The position numbers and the translations under genes were made by a program. Below are positions 1 through 10,677 of a DNA stretch of 64,000 nucleotides, one piece after another. Source of the DNA: Ralstonia sp. A12 (GTDB lineage: Bacteria; Pseudomonadota; Gammaproteobacteria; Burkholderiales; Burkholderiaceae); assembly GCF_000801955.1 (NCBI RefSeq), contig NZ_JSZO01000002.1:62001-126000 (forward strand). Reading direction: 5' to 3'. Position 1 is the first letter of the stretch. Every line of letters begins with the position of its first letter. Under the pieces are notes generated by a model. The model made no database searches. It was not told where the DNA came from and saw nothing but the letters and a program-made list of their open reading frames with translations.

Positions 1-1362
1 CAGCGCCCGCACCGAGGCGGCCGAGCATGCGCCGCCCGTGTCGGTGGCGAGCTGGCGCGAGAAGAAGTGCTTGAACTCGAAGATGCCGCGCGGCGTGGCC
101 ATGTACTTGTTGCCGGTGGCGCGCGAGATGGTCGACTCATGCAGGCCCAACTCTTCAGCCACATCGCGCAGCACCAGCGGCTTCATGGCCACTTCGCCAT
201 ATTCCAGAAAGTGCTTCTGGTGCGCGACGATGGCCTCCGCCACGCGCTGGATGGTGGCAAAACGCTGCTGCGCATTGCGGATCAGCCAGCGTGCTTCCTG
301 CAACTGATGCGCCAGCGGCGTGCGATGGTGGCCGCGCGTCTGTGCAAAGAGTTCGGCATAGACCTTGTTGACGCGCGCGCACGGTGCAACGGCCGGGTTG
401 GTGACGGCAATCCACTTGCCCTTGATCTTGGTGACGAACACATCGGGCACAACGTAGCCTGCGTGCGCCTGCGAGAAGCGCTGCCCCGGGCGCGGATCCA
501 ACGCGCGGATCAAGGCGCAGGCGTCGCGCAGTTCGTCTTCGGTGCAGGCGAGTGTGCGACGCATCAGCACGAACTCGCGCTTGGCCAGACGCGACAGGTG
601 GCTGCGCACGATGTCCTGCGCGATCTCCTGAATGCGTTCTTCGGCTTCGGTCTCTGCCGGGCGTGCTTCGATCTGCAGACGCAGGCATTCGGACAGATCA
701 CGCGCTGCCACGCCCGGCGGGTCCATGCTCTGCACCAGCGCCAGCGCAATCTGCATTTCCTTCTCGGTGGGCACGGGTTCCACGGGGGCCAGCGGGATCA
801 GCTCAGAGAGCAACTGGCGCAGGTAGCCATCGTCGTCCAGCGCTTCAACCACGGTCTGCGCCAGCACACGGTCGCGCTCTGACAAGCGATAGCTGAGCAG
901 CTCTTCGTGCAGGTGTTCGCGCAAGCTTGGGGTGGCGTGCACCCATTCGCCGATGTCGCTGTCTTCACCATCGCCGTGGCGGTTGCCGTTGTGGCTGTAG
1001 TAGGTGCTGAAGTCCGCAGGAAACTCTTCCGATGCGGCGATGGCCGGATCGGTTTCGATGGCGCTGGTGGTGGTCTCCGGCGGCACTTCTTCTGCGCGCG
1101 TGGTGTCAGCGGCAGCGTCGTTCGGCTCAGCAGAGGCGGACACCTCACCCGTGCGGGCCATGCCGTCGGCCTGAGGCTGCATGTCGGGCTGCGTGCCGGC
1201 CTCTTGTTCGACCTCTTCCAGGAACGGGTTGCTGGCGAGCGCTTCTTGCATTTCCTGCGCAAATTCGTTGGCGGACAACTGCAACAGCTTCACGGACTGC
1301 TGCAGCCGCGGCGTCAGCGCGAGATGCTGCTTCGCACGCATTTCGAGAGCGGCCTTGACCAT
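1..1362 (-). CDS. rpoN: RNA polymerase sigma-54 factor RpoN (3' end outside window)
   Basis: Sigma-54 directs core RNA polymerase to -24/-12 promoters and needs AAA+ activators to open them. The frame is open from the start at 1362 to the window edge, giving 454 codons; the family is usually about 480-500 residues, so only the C-terminal RpoN box is missing. The N-terminus carries the glutamine/leucine-rich activator-interacting region (LTPRLQQSVKLLQLS near residues 15-29), followed by an acidic linker and the core-binding region. The last visible residues (GIFEFKHFFSRQL) are the typical C-terminal DNA-binding domain. The start is supported by an AGGAGG Shine-Dalgarno about 8 nt upstream. Two sigma-54 activators lie within 4 kb. 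Which rpoN copy this is cannot be told, although Ralstonia genomes can carry two. Confidence 0.95.
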   Translation of the reverse strand, partial: MVKAALEMRAKQHLALTPRLQQSVKLLQLSANEFAQEMQEALASNPFLEEVEQEAGTQPDMQPQADGMARTGEVSASAEPNDAAADTTRAEEVPPETTTSAIETDPAIAASEEFPADFSTYYSHNGNRHGDGEDSDIGEWVHATPSLREHLHEELLSYRLSERDRVLAQTVVEALDDDGYLRQLLSELIPLAPVEPVPTEKEMQIALALVQSMDPPGVAARDLSECLRLQIEARPAETEAEERIQEIAQDIVRSHLSRLAKREFVLMRRTLACTEDELRDACALIRALDPRPGQRFSQAHAGYVVPDVFVTKIKGKWIAVTNPAVAPCARVNKVYAELFAQTRGHHRTPLAHQLQEARWLIRNAQQRFATIQRVAEAIVAHQKHFLEYGEVAMKPLVLRDVAEELGLHESTISRATGNKYMATPRGIFEFKHFFSRQLATDTGGACSAASVRAL

Positions 1363-1683
1363 TCGCCTTGCCTCCTTGGGTGAGTGGGCGCCGGTCTTGC
1401 AACCGGCATGACTCCCCCATCAATGCAAAGCGTGTGCCATGCCAGAAAACCTAGGTGCGGCAAGGCTTTGCAGGTGGCTGGCACGCCGTTTCTACATGGT
1501 CATGTCGTTTTTATATGCGCATTGTTGCCGGCACATGACAGCGCGGCGGCCGCACATGGGGCCCATCGCATGATCACAACAGGTGGCATGGCAGGTACAT
1601 AGGTTGCTGCCACGGCCAGGGAGCCGGCTGTCAGTCGAACGCCGGCTTCGCGTTCCATCACCGTCACACGTAAGGAGAAACTG
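1363..1683. other. Intergenic region between rpoN and small secreted protein
   Basis: About 320 bases without a convincing gene, between two divergent genes, so it should carry both promoters. No clear -35/-10 pair stood out. A TGGCACG string at 1479 resembles a sigma-54 -24 element but its -12 partner is wrong. Only the AAGGAG Shine-Dalgarno just before 1684 is clear. Confidence 0.5.
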
Positions 1684-2019
1684 ATGCAATCACGCACGCT
1701 GACTGCCGCCCTCGCGGGCGCCATCCTGGCCCTCGGCATGACGACAGCCATGGCTCAGACCAACCCCGCTCCGGCAGATGCGCCGCCCAATGCGCCCAAG
1801 GCGGGCACGGATGCCATGCCTGCCGATGGCAGTGCTGAAGGCGCTAAGCCGAAGGCCAAGCATAAGAAATCGCATCACGCGAAGTCTTCGAGCAAGTCAG
1901 GTGGATCAGGCAGCGCCAGTGTGGGTGACACGTCAAGCTCGGGCAAGGCCGCCGGCGGCAACGACGCAGCAGCAGGCGCCGGTATGGCGCCGTCGGGTGC
2001 GGCCAAGCAAAGCCAGTAA
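1684..2019 (+). CDS. small secreted Lys/Ser/Ala-rich protein
   Basis: A 111-residue protein of unknown function. Residues 1-25 form a classical signal peptide ending in AMA-Q, so it is expected in the periplasm or outside the cell. The mature part is low complexity: a proline/alanine stretch, a lysine/histidine cluster (KPKAKHKKSHHAK near residues 56-68), then Ser/Gly/Ala-rich sequence with no cysteines. The composition suggests a disordered, positively charged polypeptide. The start has a good AAGGAG Shine-Dalgarno. It is transcribed away from rpoN and ends in front of a long hairpin. No domain was recognised and no function is proposed. Confidence 0.75.
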   Translation: MQSRTLTAALAGAILALGMTTAMAQTNPAPADAPPNAPKAGTDAMPADGSAEGAKPKAKHKKSHHAKSSSKSGGSGSASVGDTSSSGKAAGGNDAAAGAGMAPSGAAKQSQ

Positions 2020-2162
2020 CCGACCCGTCCGACCAACATCACGTGAGGAGGCCCGCCGTGCGAGTCCAATGGTTGACGCTATGGCAGGCGGGCCGATACA
2101 GGCACACCGCAATCGACCCTGCACCACGTCGTACGCCGCATGAGCACCCAGGCGGGCGCACG

Positions 2163-2202
2163 CGCACGCATCCGCGCTGAGGCTTCAGCGTGGATGCGTG
2201 CG
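2163..2202. terminator. 18-bp stem hairpin between convergent genes
   Basis: CGCACGCATCC at 2163-2173 pairs perfectly with GGATGCGTGCG at 2192-2202. The stem continues inward (2174-2180 with 2185-2191, one G-U) to a GGCT loop at 2181-2184, giving about 18 continuous pairs. It lies between the convergent ends of the secreted-protein gene and the activator gene. There is no U-tract on either side, so it is terminator-like rather than a standard intrinsic terminator. Confidence 0.45.
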
Positions 2203-2228
2203 ATATGAAACGTGGAGAACGGGCCGGA

Positions 2229-3359
<1,131 letters not shown>

Positions 3360-3958
3360 GGCTCCCTCGTGGTCGGTCACGACGGGGACGTCCCGGCACG
3401 GAGCCGCCTGTTCAGCGATGCTGGCTCCCGATGGCTTGGCGCGTCGTCATCCCGTCACATTGTGTTAAAAAGTTGAGCCATTATCGGGGTCGCCCTAGCG
3501 CGTTGTATGTCAGGCATGCGCTGACGTTTCGGCCATCCTGTCGGCCAAACGCTGACAAGAAACGGGCCCGAGACGCTGGCGGGGCGCAGGTTTCACTCCC
3601 GCAAGCGGCGGGCGGCGTTCATTCGGCGTCCGTTCGGGCCTCATATGGCCGATAGGTGGCGAAGCCTTGGCCGTCTCACCTATGCTGAGATCACGCCCGC
3701 TTGGTCGGGCTGGCCGCCCGGAGTGATGCCTCCGAGTCTTTTGTTGCACGAGAACGTGTAAAAGTTACCGGTCTCCGCACTGGCGACATGGGCCTTGCCA
3801 CGCAACCGCCGCGCCCATCGCCGCGCGTGTCGCCGATGGAATACTTTTTGCACCTGCCGCTTGGTCGCGTCGCCTGTTCGTCATGATGGGCCCGCAGTTG
3901 CCCCGCGCATTGACCGCCGGCGATCCGATCGAATCGCCGGCCATCCAACCGAATCGAG
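3360..3958. promoter_or_regulatory. divergent intergenic region between two sigma-54 activators
   Basis: About 600 bases with no credible gene, separating two divergent paralogous activators, so it should contain both promoters. No sigma-54 -24/-12 pair with correct spacing was found. The clearest element is a perfect 8-bp stem, CCGGCGAT at 3917-3924 with ATCGCCGG at 3933-3940 and an 8-nt loop, lying 18 nt before the ATG at 3959. It could be an operator or an RNA hairpin affecting translation. Confidence 0.4.
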
Positions 3959-5362
<1,404 letters not shown>

Positions 5363-5465
5363 ACGGCGCACACAGGTGATTTGTCAGGCGCGGTACGCGG
5401 CTTGCTGACGCTGGGGGTATCCGCCGTCGCGGCGGCAAACGTATCCCACCGCACAGGAGACCGCC

Positions 5466-5633
5466 ATGCTGCGCTATGCAGTCATCTTCTTCATCATCGC
5501 CCTGATCGCGGCCGCGCTTGGGTTTGGTGGTATTGCTGCCAGCGCGGCCGGCATTGCCAAAATCCTGTTCATGATCTTCGTGGTGCTGTTCGTGGTGAGT
5601 CTGCTGTGGGGCCTGATGGCCGGGCGCAGGTGA
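5466..5633 (+). CDS. DUF1328 small membrane protein
   Basis: A 55-residue protein made almost entirely of two hydrophobic segments (about 4-30 and 33-51) joined by a short Gly/Ala turn, ending in a basic GRR tail. This is the typical pattern and size of the DUF1328/YtjA family of small inner-membrane proteins, whose function is unknown. The start has a CAGGAGA Shine-Dalgarno. It begins a same-strand series with the DUF883-like gene 26 bp downstream and the YihY gene after it, suggesting one envelope-stress-type transcription unit. Confidence 0.85.
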   Translation: MLRYAVIFFIIALIAAALGFGGIAASAAGIAKILFMIFVVLFVVSLLWGLMAGRR

Positions 5634-5659
5634 GGGTGCAATAACAGGAGCGCAGACCG

Positions 5660-5965
5660 ATGGAACCGTCACAGCCCAACCCGTTTCCCAAATCCGATGA
5701 CAACGGCAACCTGATCCGCGAAGACGTGGCGCAGGCGGCCGAGCGCGTCAAGGCGACCACCGCCCAGGCCATCGACCGCACCGCCGGCGCAGCCGCGGAT
5801 GCACTGGATCAAGCCGCCGCCCGGCGCGAGCAGTGGCGCGTATCACGGCAGCGCTTTGCGAACGATGCGGTGGATTGCATGCGCACGCATCCGCTGGCGA
5901 CGATCGCGCTGGCCTTCGGCGCCGGCTTCCTCATCAGCCGGCTACTGGGCAGCGACGACGACTGA
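5660..5965 (+). CDS. DUF883 family (YqjD/ElaB-like) protein
   Basis: A 101-residue protein with an alanine-rich amphipathic helical region (about 20-75) and one C-terminal membrane anchor (PLATIALAFGAGFLISRLL near 78-96), followed by an acidic end. This is the layout of the DUF883 family; E. coli YqjD and ElaB are membrane-anchored, ribosome-binding stationary-phase proteins. The coding start is preceded by AGGAG. A second protein of the same type is encoded on the opposite strand at 7049-7342, so two paralogues flank the yihY-like gene. The ribosome role is family knowledge, not visible here. Confidence 0.85.
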   Translation: MEPSQPNPFPKSDDNGNLIREDVAQAAERVKATTAQAIDRTAGAAADALDQAAARREQWRVSRQRFANDAVDCMRTHPLATIALAFGAGFLISRLLGSDDD

Positions 5966-6059
5966 CCGAGCCCCTGCCCTTGCTTGCGCGTATGCTGCGG
6001 GCTGACTACGCTCGAAGGCGGCGCGGGCCTTGCCGTGCCGCCTCCACCAAGGACCGTTC

Positions 6060-7052
6060 ATGCGCCTGGCTGCTTTTTTCATCGACCGCGATGTGCTCAA
6101 GCGTTCTGCCCAGGTGCTGATTGGGGCGGCACGGCAGTGGTCTGTGCATCGTGCGGCCAGCAAGGGCGCGGCGCTGTCGTTCTACACGCTGTTCTCGATG
6201 GCACCGGTGCTGGTGCTGGTCATCTCGATTGCCGGGCTGTTCTTTGGCGAGCAAGCCGCACGCGGCGAGATCTTCGGGCAGATCAAAGGTCTGGTGGGCG
6301 ATCAGGGCGCCGCTGCGGTGGAGACCGTGCTGGCCGCCACCAAGCGCTCCGGCCACGGTCTGTTTGCCGCCGTCACCGCGGTCGCGCTGTTGGTGGTGGG
6401 CGCCACCAGCGCGTTCTCTGAACTCAAGAGCAGTCTCGATGAACTCTGGGAAGTCCCGCCGCGTCAGCAGTCCGGCCTATGGGGGCTGCTGCGCGCGCGG
6501 CTGCTGTCGTTCAGCCTGATCCTGGTGCTGGCCTTCCTGCTGCTGGTCTCGCTCATCGTCAATGCCGCGTTGGCGGTGATCCAACGCTTCTGGGGCGAGA
6601 TCTGGGCGGGCGCAGGCTTCTTCGCACCGGTGGCGCAGGCCGTGTCTTCCGTGTTTGCGTTTGCGGTGGTGTCGCTGTTGTTCGGCACCATCTTCAAGAT
6701 GCTGCCCGAGACGCGCGTGGCCTGGCGCGACGTGGCTCTGGGCGCGGTGGTGACCGCCATGTTGTTTTCGCTCGGCAAGCGCTTTATTGGGCTGTATCTC
6801 GGCAGCAGCGCGGTGGCGTCTTCCTACGGCGCGGCCGGGTCCGTGGTGGCACTGATGCTGTGGATCTACTATTCCGCGCAGATTTTCTTCTTTGGCGCGC
6901 TGGTGACACGCCAATACGCGCTGCTGTTCGGCAGCCGCAAGCATGAGGCGACCGGGGCGGCGGGCGCTACGGGGTCTGCCGCACAAGCGGCGCTGCTCAA
7001 CCCGACGCTGGCGGCCGGTGCCGCCAACGGCACGCGCGACAGCGGGCGTTAA
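6060..7052 (+). CDS. YihY/BrkB family inner-membrane protein
   Basis: A 330-residue polytopic membrane protein. The N-terminal part holds the family signature (SKGAALSFYTLFSMAPVLVLVISIAG), followed by about five more hydrophobic segments including the conserved SYGAAGSVVALMLWIYYSAQIFFFGA region. The tail is Ala/Gly-rich and cytoplasmic. The YihY family is conserved but its function is unclear; older annotation as ribonuclease BN is wrong. The start at 6060 has an AAGGA Shine-Dalgarno; an in-frame ATG at 6030 is less likely. Its stop codon overlaps the stop of the convergent DUF883-like gene. Confidence 0.92.
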   Translation: MRLAAFFIDRDVLKRSAQVLIGAARQWSVHRAASKGAALSFYTLFSMAPVLVLVISIAGLFFGEQAARGEIFGQIKGLVGDQGAAAVETVLAATKRSGHGLFAAVTAVALLVVGATSAFSELKSSLDELWEVPPRQQSGLWGLLRARLLSFSLILVLAFLLLVSLIVNAALAVIQRFWGEIWAGAGFFAPVAQAVSSVFAFAVVSLLFGTIFKMLPETRVAWRDVALGAVVTAMLFSLGKRFIGLYLGSSAVASSYGAAGSVVALMLWIYYSAQIFFFGALVTRQYALLFGSRKHEATGAAGATGSAAQAALLNPTLAAGAANGTRDSGR

Positions 7053-7342
7053 TCCCGCGTCAACTGCTCCAGCAGCACCCCTGCCAAAAAGGCCAGGCAG
7101 ATCGTCAGCGCCGGACGCTGGCGCATGGAACTGCTGGCCTGCTCCGACGCGTTCGCATGCAGTGTCTTCAGTTGTGCTGTGTGCCGGTCGAATTGCGTGA
7201 GCGCGCCGGAGACCGCGCCCGCCAGCCGGTCGATGCCTTCTGTCGCGGCCTCTTTCACGCGCTGTGCGGTGTGGTCGATCTGCGGGTGCAGGGGAGTGAC
7301 GGTGGCGCCGTCAGACGGTGGTCTGGGGTTTAGCTCTGTCAT
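7049..7342 (-). CDS. DUF883-like membrane-anchored protein
   Basis: A 97-residue protein resembling the DUF883 gene at 5660: a soluble helical stretch containing QRVKEAATEGIDRLAGAVSGAL (matching QAAERVKATTAQAIDRTAGAAADAL in its paralogue) and a single C-terminal hydrophobic anchor (ALTICLAFLAGVLLEQL). The start at 7342 has an AGGAG Shine-Dalgarno. Its stop overlaps the yihY stop tail to tail, which may impose antisense interference or simply reflect compaction. Function is unknown beyond the family link to membrane-anchored ribosome-binding proteins. Confidence 0.8.
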   Translation of the reverse strand: MTELNPRPPSDGATVTPLHPQIDHTAQRVKEAATEGIDRLAGAVSGALTQFDRHTAQLKTLHANASEQASSSMRQRPALTICLAFLAGVLLEQLTRD

Positions 7343-7472
7343 GAAGGGCTCCTGCGGTGCAGTGGCAATGGTCAGTACTGCCCAGCAACCGCCATGCCCC
7401 AATACGCTGTGGCCCAAAACAAAAGGGCCACAACCGTGGCCCTGGATACTGGTGAAAACAAAAACTGCGCGA

Positions 7473-7700
7473 CTAGCCGACCGTCACCACGGTCTTGCGC
7501 ACTGCCAGAATTTCCGCTTGCAGGGCGAGTGCTGCGAGTGCCCGCAGGCTGTCCTGCGGCAAAGCCTTGATCCGCTTGCGGCGATTGGCGGCGCGCTGCT
7601 GACGCGCCGCACGCAGGCTTTCTGCGTCGAGTTGCCACGCCTTGCGGGTGGTCTCGAGAATGCGCTGCACTGCGGGATCGACAGGGGTTCGACTACGCAC
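7473..7700 (-). CDS. small basic hypothetical protein
   Basis: A 75-residue, arginine-rich and alanine-rich protein predicted to be mostly helical, without a signal peptide or membrane segment. The start is a GTG at 7700 with a strong AAGGAG Shine-Dalgarno 8 nt before it, the main reason to believe it. A cluster of basic residues (ARQQRAANRRKRIKA near residues 32-46) might bind nucleic acid, but no domain was recognised. Confidence 0.6.
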   Translation of the reverse strand: MRSRTPVDPAVQRILETTRKAWQLDAESLRAARQQRAANRRKRIKALPQDSLRALAALALQAEILAVRKTVVTVG

Positions 7701-8071
7701 GATTGGACTCCTTACTTCTTACCTTCTTTCAATGTCGCAAAGCACCATACCGATGGGTTTCGCGACGGCCTCCACAATACGGGAGCTTCATGACAACTTC
7801 GATAACACCGTCTCCGAAAGGGTTGTCGGAGCATTCCGACACCGTATTGGTCTCCACCATCCGGTGGACGGTTCCTACGGAGTTTCCCTTGCTTGCGTAC
7901 AGGGTCAGTTGATCCTAAGCAAGATCGCCGATCGCGTACAATCTCGGCTGCCCCGGATTGACAACACCGCTTGGGGCATCCATCGGCCGTCAGGATGACC
8001 CCTGCCGGCCAGCGCACACGCCACGTGCGCATTCATCCGCATTTTTCACCCCTCCCTTTCGGTTTTTGCCC
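7701..8071. promoter_or_regulatory. divergent upstream region of prfC
   Basis: About 370 bases with no convincing gene between the small basic protein and prfC, so it should hold both promoters. A perfect small hairpin, TGTCGGA-gcat-TCCGACA, occupies 7824-7841. A TACAAT hexamer at about 7937 could be a -10 box for prfC, but no -35 box is correctly spaced. Confidence 0.35.
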
Positions 8072-9667
8072 GTGAGTACGCTGCAGCAGGAGATCCGGCG
8101 CCGCCGGACGTTCGCCATCATTGCCCACCCGGATGCGGGTAAAACCACGCTGACTGAAAAGCTGCTCTGGTTCGGCGGCGCCATCCAGATGGCCGGCGCC
8201 GTGCGCGCGCGCAAGGCCAACCGCCATGCCACCTCCGACTGGATGGAGATGGAAAAGCAGCGCGGCATCTCGGTGACGTCCTCGGTGATGCAGTTCCCGT
8301 ACCAGAACGACGGCGGCGATTACATCGTCAACCTGCTCGACACCCCGGGCCACGAAGACTTTTCGGAAGACACGTACCGCACGCTCACGGCCGTCGACTC
8401 GGCCGTGATGGTGATCGACTCCGTGAACGGCGTGGAAGCGCAGACCATCAAGCTGCTCAACGTCTGCCGCCTGCGCCACACACCCATCCTCACGTTCATC
8501 AACAAGCTTGACCGCGAGGGCCGCGCGCCCATCGAACTGCTCGATGAAATTGAAGACGTGCTGCAGATCCAGTGCGCCCCGATGACGTGGCCGATCGGCA
8601 TGGGCAAGTCGTTCAAGGGCGTGTATCACCTCATCAACGACACGGTGCAGTTGTTCGACCCGAATGCCGACAGCGAGAAGGGTGCGACCGCCGGTCTGAT
8701 TCAAGGCCTCGACAACCCGGAGCTGGACCGCATCCTCGGCTCGCAAGCCGAAGAGCTGCGCATCGACATCGAACTGGTGCGCGGTGCCTCGCACACGTTC
8801 GACAAAGAGGCGTTCCTGGCTGGCAAGCAATGCCCGGTGTACTTCGGCTCGGCCGTAAACAACTTCGGGGTGCAGTCGCTGCTGGATGCACTGGTGGGCC
8901 AGTCGCCGGAGCCGCTGGCGCGCCCCACCGAGACGCGCGAAGTCAAGCCGCTGGAAGAGAAATTCACCGGCTTCGTCTTCAAGATCCAGGCCAACATGGA
9001 CCCGAAGCACCGTGACCGCATCGCCTTCGTGCGTGTGTGCTCGGGCCGCTTCGAGCGCGGCATGAAGCTGCTGCAGGTGTCGACCGGCAAGACGGTCGCC
9101 ATCAACAACGCCATCACCTTCATGGCGCAGGACCGCAATACCACGGAAGAGGCCTTTGCCGGCGACATCATCGGCGTGCCCAACCACGGCACGATCCGCC
9201 TGGGCGATGCCTTTACCGAAGGCGAGACGCTCAAGTTCACGGGCATCCCGTCGTTTGCGCCGGAATTCTTCCGCCGTGCGCGCCTGAACAACCCGCTGCG
9301 TCTGAAGCAGCTGCAGAAGGGTTTGCAGCAGCTGGCCGAAGAGGGCGCCACGCAGATGTTCCGCCCGCTGTCGTCGAACGATCTCGTGCTGGGTGCGGTC
9401 GGTATCCTGCAGTTCGACGTGGTCGCGCATCGTCTGGAGCACGAATACGGCGTCGATGCCATCTTCGAACCGCACGAATGCTCCACGGCCCGCTGGCTGC
9501 GCGGCAAGCAGGAAGACATTGACAAGCTGATTGACAAGGCCGGCCACAACGTGGCCCTGGATGGTGCGGGTGACTACGTCTACCTGGCACCGAGCCAGGT
9601 GAACTTGCGGCTGACACAGGAGCGCTTCCCGGACATCCAGTTCATGGAGACGCGGGAAATCGTCTAA
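8072..9667 (+). CDS. prfC: peptide chain release factor 3
   Basis: RF3 is a translational GTPase that recycles RF1/RF2 from the ribosome after peptide release. The protein is 531 residues, close to E. coli RF3 (529). The G domain shows the P-loop [10 protein letters not shown], switch region [20 protein letters not shown] and NKLD; a beta-barrel domain II and the RF3-specific C-terminal domain follow. The start is taken as GTG at 8072, because the family begins shortly before the [12 protein letters not shown] segment; an in-frame TTG at 7958 would add 38 unrelated residues. It stands alone and is closed by an intrinsic terminator. Confidence 0.97.
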   Translation: MSTLQQEIRRRRTFAIIAHPDAGKTTLTEKLLWFGGAIQMAGAVRARKANRHATSDWMEMEKQRGISVTSSVMQFPYQNDGGDYIVNLLDTPGHEDFSEDTYRTLTAVDSAVMVIDSVNGVEAQTIKLLNVCRLRHTPILTFINKLDREGRAPIELLDEIEDVLQIQCAPMTWPIGMGKSFKGVYHLINDTVQLFDPNADSEKGATAGLIQGLDNPELDRILGSQAEELRIDIELVRGASHTFDKEAFLAGKQCPVYFGSAVNNFGVQSLLDALVGQSPEPLARPTETREVKPLEEKFTGFVFKIQANMDPKHRDRIAFVRVCSGRFERGMKLLQVSTGKTVAINNAITFMAQDRNTTEEAFAGDIIGVPNHGTIRLGDAFTEGETLKFTGIPSFAPEFFRRARLNNPLRLKQLQKGLQQLAEEGATQMFRPLSSNDLVLGAVGILQFDVVAHRLEHEYGVDAIFEPHECSTARWLRGKQEDIDKLIDKAGHNVALDGAGDYVYLAPSQVNLRLTQERFPDIQFMETREIV

Positions 9668-9684
9668 GCGGGCGAGTCAAAAAG

Positions 9685-9712
9685 AAACGGGGCCAAGTGC
9701 CCCGTTTTTTAT
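9685..9712 (+). terminator. intrinsic terminator of prfC
   Basis: AACGGGGC at 9686-9693 pairs with GCCCCGTT, loop CAAGT, followed by a run of six T and TATT. An A-rich stretch on the left (9679-9687) means it could also terminate the convergent RpiR-family gene ending at 9712. Confidence 0.85.
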
Positions 9713-10677
9713 TACGACGTCTCAATCCCCAGCGCGGTAATCCACCGCTCGCGCCGCTCCAGCGCCTGCAATGAGCGCTTGCCAAGCCGCGTCGCCACCA
9801 GGTTCAGCAGTCCTTCGCAAAACACCAGATAGGCGCCCATGCTGTTGCTGAAGAAACTGCTCTCGTGTGGGATGAGGAAGGCGTGATCCGCCGGCGGCAC
9901 CAGCGGCGAGGCGAGGGTGTCGGTCAACGCAATCACCGAAAGCCCGGCCTGTTTGGCCGCGGCAGCGGCTTCGGCCACGCTGCGCGTGTATGGCGCCACG
10001 CTCGTCACGACCACCACGTCGCCCGGCTGCAGTTGCGCCAGCCCTTCAGCCACGCCAAGCCCTTGCGTATCGAGCAGGGCGACATCGGTACGGATCATGC
10101 CGAGGCCGTAGCAAAGGAAGCTGGCCAATGCACTGAACTGCCGCAGGCCATGAATGCGCACGCGCCGCGCGCTGGCCAGCAGGTGTGCGGCATCTTGCAG
10201 GTCCGTGGGCGAGAGCTGCGCAAGGCAGCGCTCGATATTGCCAATGGATTCACGCGCGAGTTGGGCCACCGTTTCCACTTCGGGCGACGTGTTCGCCGCC
10301 TGTGCCCGCGTCTTCTTACCAGCCACCAGCCGTTCGGCCTGCTGGCTGTAGAAGTGGCGATGACGCTGCGCGACGCTGTCGCGGAACACGTTCTGGAAAT
10401 CGGCAAAGCCCGCGTAGCCGAGCTTGGTCGATAACCGCGTCAACGTGGAGGCGTTGATATCGAGCGACGTGGCCAGATCGGTAATGGTGCGCACGGCGAC
10501 TTCTTCCGGACGCTCGATCAGCTTGGCCAATACCGTATGCGCCTTGGTGCCGAGCGACAGATCGGCCTCGTCGCGGCCGATGCGCAGCAGCAGTTCGCGC
10601 AGGCCGTCGACGCTGCGTGGCGGCTCGGCTTGCTGTGGTTCCGTCTTACGGCGTGACCTCTGTTTGCTGGTGTCCAT
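9712..10677 (-). CDS. MurR/RpiR family transcriptional regulator
   Basis: A 321-residue regulator with an N-terminal RpiR-type HTH (about 25-105, including TITDLATSLDINASTLTRLSTKLGY) and a C-terminal SIS sugar-isomerase-like domain (about 145-290, with RRVRIHGLRQFSALAS and a DVVVVTSVAPYTRSV segment). The SIS domain in this family binds a phosphorylated sugar or related ligand. It is the last gene of an operon with glnHPQ and a C45 hydrolase, and its start overlaps the end of the hydrolase gene, so translation is probably coupled. Three repeated palindromes upstream of glnH are plausible binding sites. An alternative start lies at 10716. Confidence 0.9.
   Translation of the reverse strand: MDTSKQRSRRKTEPQQAEPPRSVDGLRELLLRIGRDEADLSLGTKAHTVLAKLIERPEEVAVRTITDLATSLDINASTLTRLSTKLGYAGFADFQNVFRDSVAQRHRHFYSQQAERLVAGKKTRAQAANTSPEVETVAQLARESIGNIERCLAQLSPTDLQDAAHLLASARRVRIHGLRQFSALASFLCYGLGMIRTDVALLDTQGLGVAEGLAQLQPGDVVVVTSVAPYTRSVAEAAAAAKQAGLSVIALTDTLASPLVPPADHAFLIPHESSFFSNSMGAYLVFCEGLLNLVATRLGKRSLQALERRERWITALGIETS

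Noticed and set aside
1479-1493. TGGCACG string resembling a sigma-54 -24 element near rpoN
   Set aside because: The -12 element should read TTGC at the set distance; it reads TTCT, so the key GC pair is absent.
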